Source: Eubacterium sp. (GTDB lineage: Bacteria > Bacillota > Clostridia > Peptostreptococcales > Anaerovoracaceae). From it: 9,067 nt of DNA. The notes under the pieces are model-generated. The model did no database searches and had not been told where the DNA came from. It saw only the letters and a program-made list of their open reading frames with translations. Shown piece after piece: positions 6,827-9,067 of the stretch. The position numbers and the translations under genes were made by a program. Each line of letters opens with the position of its first letter. Within the stretch, counting starts at the first letter, position 1. The DNA is taken from assembly GCA_017419895.1 (NCBI GenBank), contig JAFOKI010000192.1, positions 1-9,067 of the forward strand. The letters run 5' to 3'.

Positions 6827-8479
6827 TCATTGCATGTCCGAAAGGATCGCTTCTATGATACCTTTTGCGTCCCCTATCACCGCGATATCCGCGTATCTCA
6901 TTATCGGCGCGTTTTCGTCTTTTGTAACGGCTATCACATGTTTGCTTCCTGACATACCTGCCGTATGCGGCGTCTGCCCGGAAATGCCGAATGATACATA
7001 GAGTTCCGGAGCCACGGTCTTGCCCGATTGTCCGATGATTTCGCTTTCGTCAGCCCATCCGTAGGATACTACCGGAGTCGTCGCGCCTACCGCCGCACCG
7101 AGCTTTGCCGCGAGATTTCTAAGCGCTGCGAACCCGTCCGCGTCCTGAAGACCACTGCCGCCCGCCAGTACCACGGCTGCGGATTCAAGGTTTGGAGCGG
7201 CTTTGCCTACGGAGCCGAAAGACACCCCGAAAAGTTCCATGGCTTTGACAAGCTTTCCAGCCGCTGCTGCCGGATCGTCCTCACGGATGACCAATGCTGC
7301 CTTGCCGGCTTTGTCAGCTCCGTCAAACCTGTCCTCGTCAAAGCGCCTGCCAAGTATACCGCGAGCTATCACCATGCGCTGAATCTCGTTAGTTCCCTCG
7401 CCGATCTGATAGATCTTGGCATCCCGGTAAAGCTTTTCCACCGGATAATCCCTGCTGTACCCATAGCCCGCGAGTATCTGGACGGCTTCGGTCGCGCAGA
7501 ATACCGCCGCATCCGATGCCGCGCATTTCGCCGACGCTGAGATCATGGTATGCTTTTCCCCTTTCTTCAGCAGGTGTATCGCCTGCTGAGTGAGCTGCCT
7601 CGCGCCTTCGATCTTGATCCACATATCCGCAAGTTTGAACTGAATCGCCTGATTGGCAGCGATCGGCTTGCCGAACTGCTCGCGGGCGAGCGAGTACTTT
7701 GCCGCCTCTTCCATCGCGCTCCTGGCAGTCCCGATAGCTGTCGCAGCCATCCAGATACGGCCGACATCGAGCGATTTCATCGCTATCTTAAAGCCGTCTC
7801 CGATTTTTCCTATAATGTTTTTTTCCGGCACAAAGACATGGTCAAAAATCACATCCCTCGTGTCGCTCGTCCTGATGCCGAGTTTGTCTTCTTTTCTTGA
7901 CAGGATCACCCCGGGTGAGTCCGCGGGAACGTAAAAAGCCGTCATTTTCCGTTTCCTGTCATGCTTGTCGGTATTCGCGAACACCACAAAATAGCCGGCA
8001 GTAAGCGCATTAGTTATCATCGTCTTTACGCCGTTTATAACAAAGCCGCCTTCAGCCCGCTCCGCGTCCACGTTCCCGTTCATCGCGTCGCTCCCGGCAC
8101 CCGCGTCCGTCAGCGCAAAGGCGCCTTGTTTCCCCTGCTTCATCAGACGGACCGCGTCCAGCGTTATTTCCCGGGTCGCATGATCCATGACCGCATGGAA
8201 CGATAGCCCGCTCGTCATGTATGTGATGCCCATCGCCGCATCGACAGCCGCTATCTCCTCAAGCATCGCCGCGCAGACAACCGGATCGAGCCCGGGACCG
8301 CCAAGTTCCTCCGGTATGAAGAACTCATTGAACCCCTGCGCGTTCGCCTTTTCATATATCTCATACGGCCACTCGCCGGAAACGTCGTACGGCTTGATCT
8401 GCTCCTTTACCTCCGCTTCGCAGAAAGCCTTCACGCTCCCGACCAGTATTCTGTCATTCTCCGAAATGTTATACGCCAT
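6827..8479 (-). CDS. Acyl-CoA dehydrogenase fused to an ETF-alpha FAD-binding domain
   Basis: From ATG 8479 this is a 550-residue two-part flavoprotein. Residues 1-380 are a complete acyl-CoA dehydrogenase, which oxidises acyl-CoA to enoyl-CoA (or works in reverse) with [14 protein letters not shown] (121-131), REQFGKPI (266-273), [24 protein letters not shown] near 345-368 with E361 as the expected catalytic base. After a linker (381-430), residues 431-545 match domain II of electron-transfer-flavoprotein alpha: VLAGGSGL (437-444), [19 protein letters not shown] (483-501), H505, and KDENAPI then [11 protein letters not shown]-alpha domain I is absent and no etfB is in view. T468 stands where ETF-alpha normally has an FAD-tuning arginine. 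An in-frame TTG at 8587 would add 36 residues, but ATG 8479 has AAGGA 7 nt upstream and begins where the family does. The substrate is unknown; electrons may pass to the second flavin inside the chain. Confidence 0.92.
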   Translation of the reverse strand: MAYNISENDRILVGSVKAFCEAEVKEQIKPYDVSGEWPYEIYEKANAQGFNEFFIPEELGGPGLDPVVCAAMLEEIAAVDAAMGITYMTSGLSFHAVMDHATREITLDAVRLMKQGKQGAFALTDAGAGSDAMNGNVDAERAEGGFVINGVKTMITNALTAGYFVVFANTDKHDRKRKMTAFYVPADSPGVILSRKEDKLGIRTSDTRDVIFDHVFVPEKNIIGKIGDGFKIAMKSLDVGRIWMAATAIGTARSAMEEAAKYSLAREQFGKPIAANQAIQFKLADMWIKIEGARQLTQQAIHLLKKGEKHTMISASAKCAASDAAVFCATEAVQILAGYGYSRDYPVEKLYRDAKIYQIGEGTNEIQRMVIARGILGRRFDEDRFDGADKAGKAALVIREDDPAAAAGKLVKAMELFGVSFGSVGKAAPNLESAAVVLAGGSGLQDADGFAALRNLAAKLGAAVGATTPVVSYGWADESEIIGQSGKTVAPELYVSFGISGQTPHTAGMSGSKHVIAVTKDENAPIMRYADIAVIGDAKGIIEAILSDMQ

Positions 8480-8514
8480 AGTTATATCCTTTTTATCAGT
8501 TGAAGCTATTTCTG

Positions 8515-8577
8515 CTGCCGCTCCGGCAGACAGCTGCCTGCAGTAAATACCGTCCGCTGTACCTCGCGGGCAGACGG
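8515..8577 (-). repeat. Cluster of inverted repeats between the phosphatase and dehydrogenase genes
   Basis: The 104-bp gap contains three GC-rich dyads: CTGCCG/CGGCAG with a 3-base loop (8515-8529), an imperfect GCAG-CAGCTG-CTGC palindrome (8526-8541) overlapping it, and CCGTC/GACGG extended by a G-U pair and two more pairs in the leftward transcript (8550-8577). None is followed by a U-run, so I do not call a terminator. They could form an intercistronic structure affecting mRNA stability or dehydrogenase translation. No clear promoter is seen here. Confidence 0.4.
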
Positions 8578-8583
8578 CTTTGT

Positions 8584-9067
8584 TCAATCAAAAGTCGGCG
8601 ACCTGTCAGTCAGCCGCTCCGGTTTATTAAAATGCCCGTCTGTATATTCAGCCCTGAAGAGCACACAGTTTGCTGTCGGCACATTCCAGTATTCTTTCCC
8701 GCCGATCACCGTAAGGAGCGCATGCATCGCCATGCCGTGCGAAGCTACGAAAATCGTTGAATCTGCTTGGTTCTCCGCAACCAGATCATTCAAAAAAGCC
8801 TCTGCGCGCGCCAACAAATGATCATGCGTTTCAGCTCCCGGAACCGGAGGATTGTTCCACGGATCCTCGATAAAAGCACGCTCTTCATCTGTGATTGTCT
8901 CAAATACAACACCTTCAAGCGGGCCGAAACCGATTTCCTTAAGCCTGTCATCTGTTTTGATCATATCGGCACTGAACCCGGTCGCGATCCTTGCCGTTTC
9001 AAAAGCCCTCTTGAGCGGGCTCGAATAGACGCGGTCAAACTTGAGACCGTGTTCTCTTATCCGCTCG
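8584..9067 (-). CDS. Histidine phosphatase (phosphoglycerate-mutase-like), N-terminus beyond the window
   Basis: Leftward reading from the right edge gives 160 codons ending at the TGA at 8584-8586; the frame is open at the edge, so the start and the RHG phosphohistidine motif lie outside. Visible family features are [16 protein letters not shown] (shortly after the edge), [12 protein letters not shown] with the acid/base glutamate, and the second active-site histidine in [13 protein letters not shown]. This is a histidine phosphatase superfamily protein of the small phosphoglycerate-mutase-like type, commonly about 190-210 residues. Such enzymes act on many phospho-metabolites and the substrate cannot be read from this fragment. 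It is 104 bp upstream of the dehydrogenase on the same strand with no obvious terminator between, so cotranscription is likely but no functional link is evident. Confidence 0.9.
   Translation of the reverse strand, partial: ERIREHGLKFDRVYSSPLKRAFETARIATGFSADMIKTDDRLKEIGFGPLEGVVFETITDEERAFIEDPWNNPPVPGAETHDHLLARAEAFLNDLVAENQADSTIFVASHGMAMHALLTVIGGKEYWNVPTANCVLFRAEYTDGHFNKPERLTDRSPTFD

Noticed and set aside
7028..7540. A 170-codon rightward open frame within the dehydrogenase gene
   Set aside because: It is the antisense shadow of the dehydrogenase and ETF-alpha coding region, with no recognisable domain and no ribosome site noted.

Overview
The window looks like a piece of chromosome from a Gram-positive clostridial bacterium, probably a Lachnospiraceae-like anaerobe. 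This rests on the protein types (a long-form CopA with a C-terminal metal-binding domain, a short DtxR-type regulator, a clostridial-style RNase Z, a bacterial enolase) and on strong AGGAGG-type ribosome sites with sigma-A-like promoters. No database comparison was possible. I see no insertion sequence, tRNA, rRNA, CRISPR array or phage gene.

Layout, left to right. A LacI-family repressor runs leftward off the left edge (1-975). Its gene and the rightward RNase Z gene (1268-2176) diverge from a 292-bp control region. That region holds two promoters and three tandem 12-bp LacI-type operator repeats (1001-1036), which lie just downstream of the predicted lacI-type start of transcription and suggest autorepression. 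RNase Z is followed by a small DtxR/MntR-like metal-dependent regulator (2249-2635). Tail to tail with it is a long leftward gene for a Cu(+)-exporting P-type ATPase (2672-5269). Its C-terminus is a complete CopZ-like copper-chaperone domain, preceded by an internal Shine-Dalgarno and ATG, so the locus may yield both pump and free chaperone. Its terminator hairpin is built from the end of the convergent regulator gene. Next, also leftward, are enolase (5413-6711), an acyl-CoA dehydrogenase fused to an ETF-alpha FAD-binding domain (6827-8479), and the C-terminal part of a histidine-phosphatase (8584 to the right edge).

How the genes relate. Apart from the phosphatase/dehydrogenase pair, which may share a transcript, these look like separate units packed tightly. 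The eno terminator ends two bases from the copA -35 box, and the copA terminator overlaps the DtxR-like coding region. The most interesting points are the copA/copZ fusion with retained internal start signals, the dehydrogenase-ETF-alpha fusion in which the usual flavin-tuning arginine appears to be replaced, and the triple operator. Most of the rest is ordinary housekeeping or metal homeostasis.
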